Source: Rhynchopus sp. YZ270_cl-10
Lineage: Eukaryota > Euglenozoa > Diplonemea > Diplonemida > Diplonemidae
Direction of reading: 5' to 3'
Assembly (NCBI GenBank): GCA_964035575.1
Contig: OZ037884.1
Span: 992,001-1,056,000, forward strand
Length of the DNA: 64,000 bases
A program made the translations under genes and the position numbers. How positions within the stretch are numbered: the first letter of the stretch is position 1; every line of letters starts with the position of its first letter. Positions 9,288-20,500 of this stretch are shown in pieces. The notes under the pieces were generated by a model. It was not told the origin of the DNA and ran no database searches. It saw only the letters and a list, made by a program, of their open reading frames with translations.

Positions 9288-11912
9288 ATGGAGGGAGACG
9301 GCGAGGTGAATGACTCCCCAGATCTGCTAAGCAGTCTTCCTGTGTCGCCGTCGGCACTGCCTATTTCGGGGATCATTCGGCATCCTTCTGGACTGAGCTA
9401 TGTAAACGTTTCGGACTTGGGGAGGGAGACTGCTGACGCTGTGCGTCTGTTGATGAACAGAACACGTACCCAACAGGAGTCTCCTTTGCTTTATGCAGCG
9501 ACGGTGCAGAAGGTCGGACGCTACCCGATTGCAAAAAAACGCGTTCTCCTTGTTGGCCCCGAAGCTGTCTATCAGGCAGAAGCTGGCCTAGCACGGTTCA
9601 ACCGTTTTATTCCGATCCGCGAAATATCGTGTCTCTACACAAAAAGGAAGGAGTGGTTCGGCATAGAATGCCCAACACAATACGATACCCTAGTAAACCC
9701 GCCTAATGACGAAACCTTTGATCATTTGCTCAGAACGATTACAAAGTTGCATGCATATTTGAACCGGCATAAACCTAACGCAAAAGCACTTCGTGTTGTG
9801 GAGGTTTCTGATAATATTCGCGACCATCTGCGGCTTTCTAAACCAGCGGATTGGGCACTAACACAAGAGAAAATATCGATTACCAAACCCGGATCACGCA
9901 AACAGATACAGGATAAGCATGCAAAGCAGGAGGAGGAGGCGGGGGGGAAACCTGCTGCCCCCACAGCACAGCGTGCACAGCTTACCATGGTGACGTCGAG
10001 CTATGAGATTGAGCCGGAAGAGGATTTTTCGGACGACGACTTTCCGAGGCGGGGGTCGATGAGCGACACGATGCCGGAGAGCCGTGCGCAGTTTGAAGCT
10101 GAGGTGGAAGGGGCACTCCTCAGAGCGTCAGAGTGGGAACGCAAGGCGACGGTCCTCAAGGTGCGTGAAACACAACTCGAGCAGACCCATCGGGAGCTGA
10201 AGGGGGCCTTGCAGCGGTCGGAGGCGACGGTGGCGCAGCTAACACAGGAGCTTAGCCAAGGGGAGTCTGCCGCTGCGCGAATGACCCTCGAAAACACAGA
10301 AATGCGGAAAGAACGAGAGCGTGCCTGTGAAGGACTCAAAATTGATCCCCTCGGAGATGTCTCGCTTACTGAGGCGGCCCGTCGTCTTGCTGCAGTTCAC
10401 GACAGCCTGACAGATGATAATTGGCGTCTCACAAAGGAAATAGCTGGGTTAGAAAAACGTCTCGCAGAAGTGCTCGACACCAGCAAGCTTGGCAGGGAAA
10501 AGGCAAAGCTGGAGGCAGATGTTGACGCACTTCGTCTCCTCGTAGAGGCTCGAGCGGTTGAAGGGCAAGGTCAAGACCGTTCAAAGCAAGACACCAAACA
10601 GATCGCAGCGCTAACCCGACAGCTGCATGCCGAACGCCAAGGACATGAGGAAACCAAATTGAAGCATTTCGAATTGGTTCAAAAACATGGTACGTTGGAG
10701 ACCCGGTTTAAAGAGCACAGCACCACTTCACGGGGCGCGACGAAGGCGGCGGAGAAGAAACTCAAATCTGCTTTACAACAGAAACAGCAGCTACAACAAC
10801 AGGTCGACGTCTTCACGGAGCACCTCCATATCAACGGAGAACACAGTGTCATTGAGGCTGCGGTACGTGCCGCCACACCCGACCCCAACACCACCACCGC
10901 CACCACCTCAGAACCCATGCCCACCAACCGACCACGCTTTGTCGTCGGCGGCCCGGCGACATCTCAAGCACTCTCCACAGACACCTGCCAGCATGCAGGG
11001 AACCACCACACCTCTGATGTTGCAATTGGTGCAAAGGTGATTCTGCGACGTGGTGGGGCTAATAAAGAGAATGATGGAGGTGCCGTACCATGCCGTGGTG
11101 TGGTGCAGTACGTCGGGCGACTCGCAGGGCATGCTGGAGAATGGATTGGGGTGGAATTAGATGACGTCACCCCTGGCGGTCACGCAGGGACCCTCCACGG
11201 GAAGCGCTACTTCGAATGCCCTGCGGGGCGGGGCCTCTTCATCCGCCCTGCCCTCGTAGCAGTTGAGGGCTTCGCATGCAGGCGCTGTACTGCAAAACAG
11301 ATGCGTCCTTCCACGCCACAACCCCCATCAAGATCCCGCTCCCGCACACCCTCCAAATCCCCCGAACCGCCGACGTACCAAAAAGAGGAGGACTACCTAG
11401 GCCTCTGCATCTCCCTGCGCGAGAGGTTGGAGAGTGCGGAAGGGAAGCTAAGTCGTGCGGAGGGGAAAGGGGTGGGAGGAGGAGGAGGAGTGGGCATGGG
11501 GGCGAAGGGGCAGATGGTGAGGGTCCCAAGCCCGTCCCCGAAGGTGCAGCCGTCGCCAGCGACACCGCCCCCGGAGTACCATTCAGGGGTGGGTGGAGGG
11601 GGTGGGGTTCACCCAGTGCAGGTGCCAGGGCTGTCGCCGTCGGGGCCGAGAAGGGGGCGGTCCAGGTCGGCATCGCCAGGGGTATGTATAAAGGGATTTC
11701 AATGAAAAAATGCAAAAAAAAAAAAAAAACTAAAAAACCCCGTACAGTTCACACGCCCTGAGCCATATGAACAAGCGATGCGGGAGGCATTGGCGTCGTG
11801 CGTGCGGCAGCTAGGGCAGCCTGACGTAGGGCTTCCGACAGCAGACAAGAAGCTGACAACAGGTGATATCCTCTGGGCGAAGCGCAAGAGCACCTACGAA
11901 GAAATGTACTGA
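9288..11912 (+). CDS. PH-like, coiled-coil, CAP-Gly cytoskeletal protein (2 exons)
   Basis: Exons 9288-11681 and 11748-11912 give 852 residues. The 66-bp intron has a GTATGT donor and a TACAG acceptor and keeps phase 0; the second exon adds FTRPEPYEQAMREALASC and ends TTGDILWAKRKSTYEEMY. Residues about 60-185 look like a PH/TH1-type fold (KRVLLVGPEAVYQ, REISCLYTKRKEWFGIEC). Residues about 265-540 are charged coiled coil. A CAP-Gly domain lies at about 600-665 (RGVVQYVG, GEWIGVELD, GTLHGKRYFECPAGRGLFI), which in known proteins binds microtubule or EB1 tails. A Ser/Pro/Arg-rich stretch follows. A microtubule-associated role is inferred. The frame is open further upstream, but the pyrimidine tract and AG at 9255 support the ATG at 9288. 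Confidence 0.85.
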
Positions 11913-12147
11913 GTTTTGTTGTCTGAGATAGAGTGTCTTCCTCCCTTGCAGTGTTGCACTACCAAATTTAAAGTAAATCGTAGCAATGGTTGTCAAAAAA
12001 AAACTACAAAAACAAAAACGTGATCCACCTGATAGATACGTGATGCGGGGAGGCGGTCTCGACTCAAATATAAGCATCAAGTAAAGCAATCCAACCCCCG
12101 AAATTTTATCTGTACTTAGTATTTTAGAAGCCCCTTTTTATTGTTTG

Positions 12148-12902
12148 CAGGGCGTTCGCCCCGGGGCGAAAAATATTTTTTTTCGTTAAAAAAATCTTTT
12201 CCTGAAAAAATGACATTTTATTTCGCCCCAGGGCTTCGCCCCACCGGGGCGAAACCCTGTATAAATAAATAAATAAATAAATAAAAAAAGGGGGAAAAAA
12301 AAAAAAAAAGAGAGAGAGAGATTTCTCCCCACCACCCTGTAGACCCCCCCGGAGGGGGGGTCGCAGAGGGGTGCATGTCCACTGTACTCAAAATCATCCG
12401 CAAACCCGCCTGCCGTGAGAGGAAGTTTCCCCAGCACTCCCGCTCGCTCCTCAATCCTGCAGTCTGCTGAAGGTGTACCGTACCCCCTGTTATAGAAGGT
12501 GTCACTGCTCGTGTCAACTCTACTTTCAACGGCAGAGAGTTGAAAATAATCAAAATAAGGATGAAGTCTCATATGACAGATGCCTCTCTTGTACATCTGT
12601 TTGATTAAACAACACAAAGAGACCCTCAGTGAGGGGGGATTGATGAAATTCTCCATCGTTTTGCTGGTTTTAGTATCAGGAAAGTTCAGCTGTAATATCA
12701 CTTGTGCTGGGGAAGGGATCACGCGCAAATAGCAAATTTTTTTTGACCATTCAGTACCAGGGATTCACCCCACGAACTAACTTCTCTCCGGCGGGAAAAT
12801 TTTTTTTGACCTATTTTAAGCACTAGTAAAAAAACGAAAATTTCGGGGTTTTTGGCATTTCGCCACGATCAGGAAAAAACGATGGCGATAGCGAACGCCC
12901 TG
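12148..12902. mobile_element. hAT-type MITE, copy 2 (755 bp)
   Basis: It has the same termini and the same length as copy 1, and by eye the same sequence. The flanking direct repeat is ATTGTTTG (12140-12147 and 12903-12910), perfect over 8 bp and different from that of copy 1, so this is an independent insertion rather than a segmental duplication. Confidence 0.92.
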
Positions 12903-13397
12903 ATTGTTTGTGTCAAAAAAAAAAAATGTTTTCCCCCCCAATTGAAAGGTGACGTAAGGTGATGTAAGAATTGTTATGAGGTTCGGTTTCCTCTTATCCC
13001 TTTTTTTTTGTTTTCTTTTACTTTTTAATAAATTTTCCATCCAATATCCCATTCCCGCCTCCTCCCCCACTGATGTTTATGCACAATTTGATGTGTTTTG
13101 ATTGCTTCTACGCTCACATAGTTCTCTTATGCGCATTTTTTACACTCCTGCTGAATGCGCTCATTGCATTATACTCCCCCGGATTTTACTCGGAAGACAA
13201 TAGACTAGCCAAAAGTCCGTTTAGTGTTTTTCTTTTTTTTTTTCTTTTCAGCGAGATTGTTATTATAGTGACCAAGCCCGGTATTTGGATCATTTTTTTA
13301 GCTACTTTTAAGAAAGTTTTTTTTTTGGGAACATTTTTTGTTCCCTAGACCTATGCTATCAATTGAATGCACATGTTGAAGTACTACCTTTTTTTTA

Positions 13398-13425
13398 GAT
13401 GTGTACAGCGAGAGGCACATTCATC
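13398..13425 (+). repeat. Short hairpin, ACGAGAG-loop family
   Basis: Poly-T ending in TTTAG runs into GATGTGTACAGCGAGAGGCACATTCATC. GATG pairs with CATC at the ends. The loop reads AGCGAGAG. The tail CTTCAATATTTTC resembles the tails of other copies. Confidence 0.5.
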
Positions 13426-14116
13426 CTTCAATATTTTCTTTTGTACTCAGGTAGCTACGTAGCCTTCAGGGAGGCAATCGTGTGCTAATACAGAAAGTAT
13501 CAGTCAAGGCTGTCCTTACAGACGCATGCCAAAGCGGCCGCCACATGGGTGTGGACTTTAGATTGAAGTTTCATCATTGTACTAGCCCAGGGAGGGTTCC
13601 CGGCTACCGGCGAGGTCTCTTCCAATCCGTTCCCTAGTTTCCTAGGGGGGCCTCCTTGGCTTCACTGGCTAGGGCTCTGCAGGTCCCTCCACACATGTTG
13701 TGTGCCTGCCTTCAGCACCCAGGGTAGCATACCCAGCACCTTTTACCCTCAGGTCAGACCTTCATAGAGTTTCAGGAGGAGTGCCACAAAAGGGCCCCCG
13801 GATGCAATTTAACGTCCAGCCCAGGACGTGGTGACGAGAGTGGGGTTTTCTTCTTTTTCCTTTTTGTACCAACACGGGAAGGCCTCATTTTCAACGCCTT
13901 CCCGATTAGAACTTATACATCTCCCACACACTCCCCCCCCTTTTGCGGCCCAATGAAGAATTGTATTAAAAAAGTCCTTTCCCCCCCAATATTCATCAAA
14001 TTCCACTGCATCTGACAATGCAACACACACACACACACACCCCTATCAATCATAGCACCTACGAGCTTAGCTCCACTCTGCCGAGCACCCCCCTCCGCCA
14101 CCTGGGAATGCACACT

Positions 14117-14431
14117 TGGTGCTCCTGAAATAAAAAATACCAACAAGTACGCAATATAGGGTATTCCTGTATTTTTTTTGATAAAACAACTTGTTGTCAA
14201 TTCTAAAAAGATTGGAGGCAGCGCTGCAGGGCAAACAAAACGGATTGAAAAAAACAGAAGCTTGCTTGTTTTCTTTGAGTACTCAATTAACCACAACAAC
14301 CGTACTTCAGTTTAACACATTTTTTCACCTTTTTGTTTTCCCGGCTTTGAGCGCACAAACAAAAGACCCGATCTTTTTTTCATGCACAAAGTGCGCAACA
14401 AGTACGCAAAATGGGGTTTTCAAGAGCACCA
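14117..14431. mobile_element. Inverted-repeat MITE with TGGTGCTC ends (315 bp)
   Basis: The left end TGGTGCTCCTGAAA and right end TTTCAAGAGCACCA are inverted with one mismatch. ACACT directly repeats on both sides (14112-14116, 14432-14436). Inside are AACAAGTACGCAA words near both ends. A solo right-end relative lies at about 185-265. Superfamily is not assigned. Confidence 0.65.
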
Positions 14432-14533
14432 ACACTACGTACTAAATGAGCCTCTCTCTCCTCTCTCCCCCCCCTCCGTCCCCCTCTCCCCCTTCAATCA
14501 CAACACAGGGTGATCTGGAGTTAGGTTCTCACC

Positions 14534-17500
14534 ATGAGCGACGATAACACTGAGGACGAGGCGTCCTTTGAAGGGCAGAATGCGGATGTCACGCGCTCGC
14601 CGTTCGTGGAGGCCTCGTACGCGATCCTTAAGAAGCTCGAACGCAACCGGTTCGACTACTTCATCAGCCCGACGTCGCTTGAGCTTGGGCTCTACTGGGA
14701 AGCATTGCAGCCGTTGGGTCTGATCTTGCACCCGTATGTAGGGTTGTCCTCATGGGCACACCCCTTTCACTGGGTCTTCATGCTCGCCTTCGTCTGGGAT
14801 GGTAATGAAATAGAGTTGGGCACCCTCCCCCTGCGGGTCGTCTTTTGGATGGCGGCGACTGCCGTTGTCATGATCGTGCTCATCCTGGTTGCAGGCACCG
14901 GGTTTTCAAAGGAGCTGTCTGCGAATGTCATCCGCTGCACATCGCATGCAATGAGTGGTCTGTTGTATATGCCGCTGTTGCATGTGTTCACTTCTAGGAT
15001 GTCGTGTACAGGGCAAGGGAGAGAGGCCCTGTGGACGGAGGATACAGAGACCTGTGGAACGCATCTGATTATCATTGAGTTTGTCGTGGCGATCACTGCG
15101 TTTGTGCTGCTGGCGGCGTTGTCGCTGTGTATGAACACAACGTTGATGGAGATCGTGCCGGGGTCGTTCCACCCGCAGGCGAGGTCGTCGTCGACGGTGG
15201 ATGTGGTCATCTGGGCGTACCGCACGTTTTCGGTGATTGCGTACCATTGCCTGCTGTCGCGGCGGATGTCGCAGGAGTACTGTGCCTACCTCTGTCTCGC
15301 CACCACCGCTGTCTTCGTCTACATCATCGCGACCCTCCCGTACCATAGGCATAAGACCACGCAGGCCAAGACCACCGTGTTGTTAATCGTCGCTGTCGCC
15401 TCGTTGCTGTGCATCTTCCACGAAGACGACGTCGAGACGTCGCTCCCGGAGAGGTCCAACGCGATCGCAGTGCTGGTTGTGGTGCTCGGGGTGTTGGCAG
15501 TGCCGCTCAACTGGTTCTCGTTGTCGTATTCGCGGATCAGTTCGAAATGCCTCAAGGAGATGCAGAGCTTCGTCGAAGGCAAGGGTGTGCGTCGTGCTGA
15601 AGGTGCCTTTCCGAACAACCTACCCGACAACGACCAGCTCGTGTCGCGTTATGAAGATTTGGAGGGGTGGCTGCTCGAGGCTGAGGCTGCGTCCAGCGGT
15701 ACACAGGGAAGTAACAAAAGCAAGCCGGACCTGCTGGTGCCGTACATTGAGTCGATCTGGATTCCTTCGGACATCGAGCTGGCGACACGGTTTCTGTCGC
15801 TCTGGAGGGACTACACAGGGCGGCGGCCGACAGACCGCATGCTTGCCATGGCGTCGCGCATCTACACGAAGGGGCTGCTGAAGTACCCGCAGTCCCGCGA
15901 GGTGCACGTCCACTTCGCCGCCTTCCTGATCACCTACATCGAACGTTCGCACATCGCCATCTCCGTCATCAGCTCTCTTGAGTCCAGCCACCAGATCCCA
16001 CGCTTCCAGTTTGTCAGCCACTACACAATCTTCAAGATGGCGAACAGACTACGGGCAGAGTTGGGTATCCGCGACAAGGCACACTGCCAGGCATTGGAAC
16101 AGGTCAAGCTCTCGCACAAACAGGCGCTCTGTCTGATGCACGAATTCTGGGTGCAGGTAGGGGAAAAGACCGAGCCAGGCGGGCTGAAGATTCTTGCGAA
16201 CCTGGCACACCAGATCACAGAGAAGCGTGAAAAGGCGAAGTCGACGTTTCACTGGATGCTGAGTCAGCACCCACATGACACGCAGATCCTGACGCAGTAT
16301 GCACAGTTTCTGCAGCAGGTGATGCTTGACGATGCTGCTTATGACCGGTGTTTGGAAGAAATCGAAAAGATCCAGCAGAAGCGTGCCTCCAACCGCACCC
16401 AGACGTCGACCACTTCCCGCGCAAACGACAGCCGCTCTTTCATCGCCGAAGAGTCATCGAAGGAGCACTCCAGCACGAGCGAGGGGTCACGCACTGTCAA
16501 GATTCTGCAGCTCAGCATCCGGGTTGCCTTTTTGCCATTGGTCGCGCTGATTGCAACGCTGTTCACGTTGTTCTATCTGTACATGGCAAACCATGAGGTG
16601 CTGGTGGCGCAGGCATACTCATGTGGACAGACGCGGTACCTCTCGCAGAAGGTCGGAACAACGTTGCAGTCGATGGTTTCCACCGCCACCAAGGATGAGT
16701 CGCGGCAGGTGGGTGAGTCGACCCCGCAGCTGGTAGCGTGGAGGTTGAAGCTGAAGGCAGTGGCGAAGGCGTTTGCGGCACATCACAACAGAGTCACGTA
16801 TGGGTCGTCGGCAGCGAGCAATGCTGCGCACCGTAGCTTCATGAAGACAAAGCAGACGTCGCTGGAGTACTTCGACACTGCAGCGTCGGACAAAACGTTG
16901 ATGTTCGTGTCACCTTGGAGCCTCGGCAACTTTGTGTCGTTGTGTCTCGCAGTGCTGCTGCAGGTGCCCGAGATGGAAGTGCCCGCGCATCAGTACACGA
17001 AGTTCCTCCTAAGCAATCTCGACACAACGGTCTCGCAGACGTTCAACAACTCGGCGTACTACTCAGAGCAGGAGAGCGACGAAAACCTGAACCGCGTGCT
17101 CGCAATCTCGACGATCCTCTTTGCGTCCGGGCTGGTGCTGCTGATCCTGGTGTACCTCATGTTTATTTGGAACTTCAACAAAATCGCGACCTCGAAGATC
17201 ACCACGTTGTACCTCTTCGCTCTGATCCCAGACGCAACGCTGCGCACGACTGCAGAGGACGCACGCAAGAAGCTTGCACAGTTCTCAGACGAGGATGAGT
17301 CTATTGAAACCCTTGCGATCCCTGATGTGCAGCACCCAGGACCTGAAGCACTGCAGGATTCGGGACGGGGCGGTGGCGGCGAGGACGAGCGTCTCCAGGC
17401 AGGGCTTTCCATGACCGACGCGGAGGCCATTGAGTCACTGTGTGCACGTCGTGAGTCTGCGGTGGCGATGGTGCTGAAACGCGGTCTTGCAGATGCGGCC

Positions 17501-20500
17501 GATTTGCACCAGAAGGAGAAGACCGGGAATTTGAACAGAAGCCGGCGAGCGGACTCGATTGTGTTGGGGAAGGAGGTTGCGATCGCTTTACAGCCTGCGC
17601 AAGATGGCATCTCTGAGCAGGCCCTGCACTCCACAGAGGTCGAGGAAGAGGTGCATGTCGAAGGTATCAACCAGACCAAAGCCGAGACAGACGAGGATGT
17701 GCCCGACACGCCGCGCGCAGCGGGCACCGCGCACCACATCCGCATTGGCGGCGTCGTGCTCTTCCTCTGCGTAGTGATCGTGATCGCCGCAAGCCTCTTC
17801 CTCATCGACTACGACGACCTCAAAGCTGACTACGACAACATCCTCACAGCACGCAAACTCATTCAAAAGCACAAAGACACCGTCGAAGAGGTAGTCACCG
17901 CAACCCGCATGTACTGCGAGAGGGGCGACGCCAAGTACTATAAGCATTTCTGGAAGGTGCACACATCAAACGTCTTCCGCAACATTGAACGTGAGCTGCA
18001 CCAGCTGGAGCTGAACGGGGACGAGGCGAAGCTGCTGTCGGAGATGGACGAGCAGCTGGAGGCGATGGACCAACGCATGCTCATTTCGCTTGCGCTCATC
18101 ACACAGTACTTCAAGCCGTCCATAGACGCAGAGCTGCAACCAGACATGTTCACAGAGGTGACCTCGCTGACATGGGGGCGTGAAGCCCTCTCCCGCAAGA
18201 TGCTCGAGGAGACGCCCATCCTGGACACCATCCTCCCCGGCCTGCACCGCCACTCAGACGTCGCCCACGACACACTTCTCCCAAACAACAACACGCCCGA
18301 CATCGGCGACCTCATTACGCAGCACGTTTCAGACACATACACCATGGGCACCGAGCTTGGGATGTACCTGATATTCGGGAACAAGCAGTTCCTGGACCTG
18401 GATAGACAGGCAGTACACAAGGCAAGGATTGTGGCGTTAGCAGCAAAATGGCTTGAGGAGGGTGGGAAGCTGACACGCAGGACGACGCTGCTCAAACTGA
18501 GTGCGTATGAGGAGATGATGCAGCCCTTCAGCGACCTTGCGTCGCCACACGGGAAAGGGTTCTCGCAGTACATGGGGTCAGAAGTGGCCTTTGAACAGTT
18601 CATGACGCGGCTGGAGTCCTACGCCACCATTGTGTCCGACTCTGTCACAGGATCCATGCTCCCGCTCCCCGGTGCCATCACGGCCAACGGTGCTGAATTG
18701 CACGGCTACCCCGAAGCACGCGACCGCTGGAACATGACATTGCATATGAACTGGGGGCTCGCAGGCGCCGCAATGCGTGCTGCGGCCCACGCCATTGTGT
18801 ACACATCCTTCAGTGCGGCGACGCTCTCGGAAAGGATTGCTGCGTGGCAGAAAGTGCACGAAGACCTGCCCGATGGTCTGCAAAACTTCACCACAGAGAA
18901 GACCCACACAGTGCAGCTGAGGGCTGCTGCGCAGGAGGTCTCAGCAGCGCAGTCGGACTATGTGGCGAAGCAGAAGTTTCTGCTGCTTGTCGGCGGGAAT
19001 GAGGCAGCGGATATGACGGCTTGGCACGCCGAGGCTCGCGTCTTGATCAGAACGGACGAAAAGATTCACCACGTCTTGATCCTCAAAAACGGTATCGGGC
19101 GTTCGGTTGTGAACGACGACCTGTTTGAACACCACAGCAACCACCTTCTTGCAAAGACCAACGACTTCAGCGACACGCTTACCAGCAGGTTGGACACCTT
19201 GGCAGCAGACGCGAAGGAGCTTCAGGAGCGTTCTTTGCAGGTTGCCATCGGGCTCTACATTGTTCTCGGCGTTGTTGCGATGGTGGTGCTTGGGCACATG
19301 GCGGTGAGGGGATTGAACCATGCCAAGTCTACTTCGCACATTATCCGAGAAGTGTCGTGGCCGCTGTGCTTGATTGTCTTTGCTTTTGTGTCTGTCGTGC
19401 TGTCGTCACAAAGCATTGATGCCTTGGTCGAGGTCGAAAACGCGAACTACGTCTACCAAGACATCTTGACGCGCGAAGCTGCCACCACAGAGAGCCTGCG
19501 CGGGGTCAGCCGTCTTGCGTTCCGCTTCTTGCAGAGTGGCGACCCGATTGTCTTTATGCAGTACTTCAAGGTGCTCGAGAAGAACACTCTCTCCCATGCG
19601 TTGCAAATGCAAAACGATGAAAGCCTGCTTGCCCCCGGTGCCGACACTGAAGAGATCCTGCCGTACCTCATGAGCGAGGCGAGCAGCATCCTCAAGCAGG
19701 CGGAGAAGGTGCGCTGGGTCGAGCGGATTGCTTTTAGAATGTACTTCGAAGAGGGGCAGATCGGGTTGTTGCAGGTGCCGGAGGAGCCGGAGCACGAGCA
19801 CCGCCACGAGACACTGCATGTCTCGGAAGCACCTATCGAGCTGCAGACACAACGGTGGGACGTCTACGATGAGCCCGACTACGCGAAGCTAGCCATCGTT
19901 TACCCCGGCGACTTCGCAAGGAACACTACATACACACGCTTCGAAGACCAGATCGGAGACACCACCCAGGCGCGTCTGGCCCTCGTCTCCGATCGCTATG
20001 AGACACTCATCCAAAAGCTCTCGTTAGGCCCTTCATTGCTCGCAAGGACCGTCCGTGAGACGTGGGTGGCCCGTGCAGGAGAGGTGGACGACAAGGTGAC
20101 GGATACGTTGCAAACCCTGCGTATTATTGCCTTGCTTCTGGTTGTGTTGTTGACGCTGGTTGGGTTGATGTATGTGTACAATACGCTGGACACAACGCAG
20201 GGGAGCTCTCAGGAGGCGGAGGCTGAGAACGACCTGCGGGACCATTTCCGGCGTTTGACGCGGACCTGTAGGATTGCGTTGATGTGCGTGACGATATTCA
20301 TCATCGCGATTTTCGCTGTGACATACGTCTCGCAGATGCGTACACGGAGTGAGGTGCAGACGATCAACCACCTATCCTCCGCACAGTGGCTTGTCTCACA
20401 CTCACTGCTCATCTCGAACAAACTCCTTGAAGACCATGCCACGGTGGTCCCACTGCAGATCCAGCTCCTCCGCAATGCGGCAGACATACGCCACTTCCGC

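Larger units (their letters stand above)
11913..14533. other. Intergenic region with MITEs
   Basis: It holds the second hAT-type MITE (12148-12902), an ACGAGAG-class hairpin (13398-13425) and an inverted-repeat element (14117-14431). A stretch at about 13500-13830 is less A/T-skewed than its surroundings and has no simple repeats, but I recognise neither a gene nor an RNA there. A CT-rich tract ends in CACAG at 14508, 25 bases before the next ATG. Confidence 0.5.

Noticed and set aside
17059-18603. Minus-strand frames of 248 and 221 codons
   Set aside because: They are antisense to the cyclase gene, without recognisable domains.
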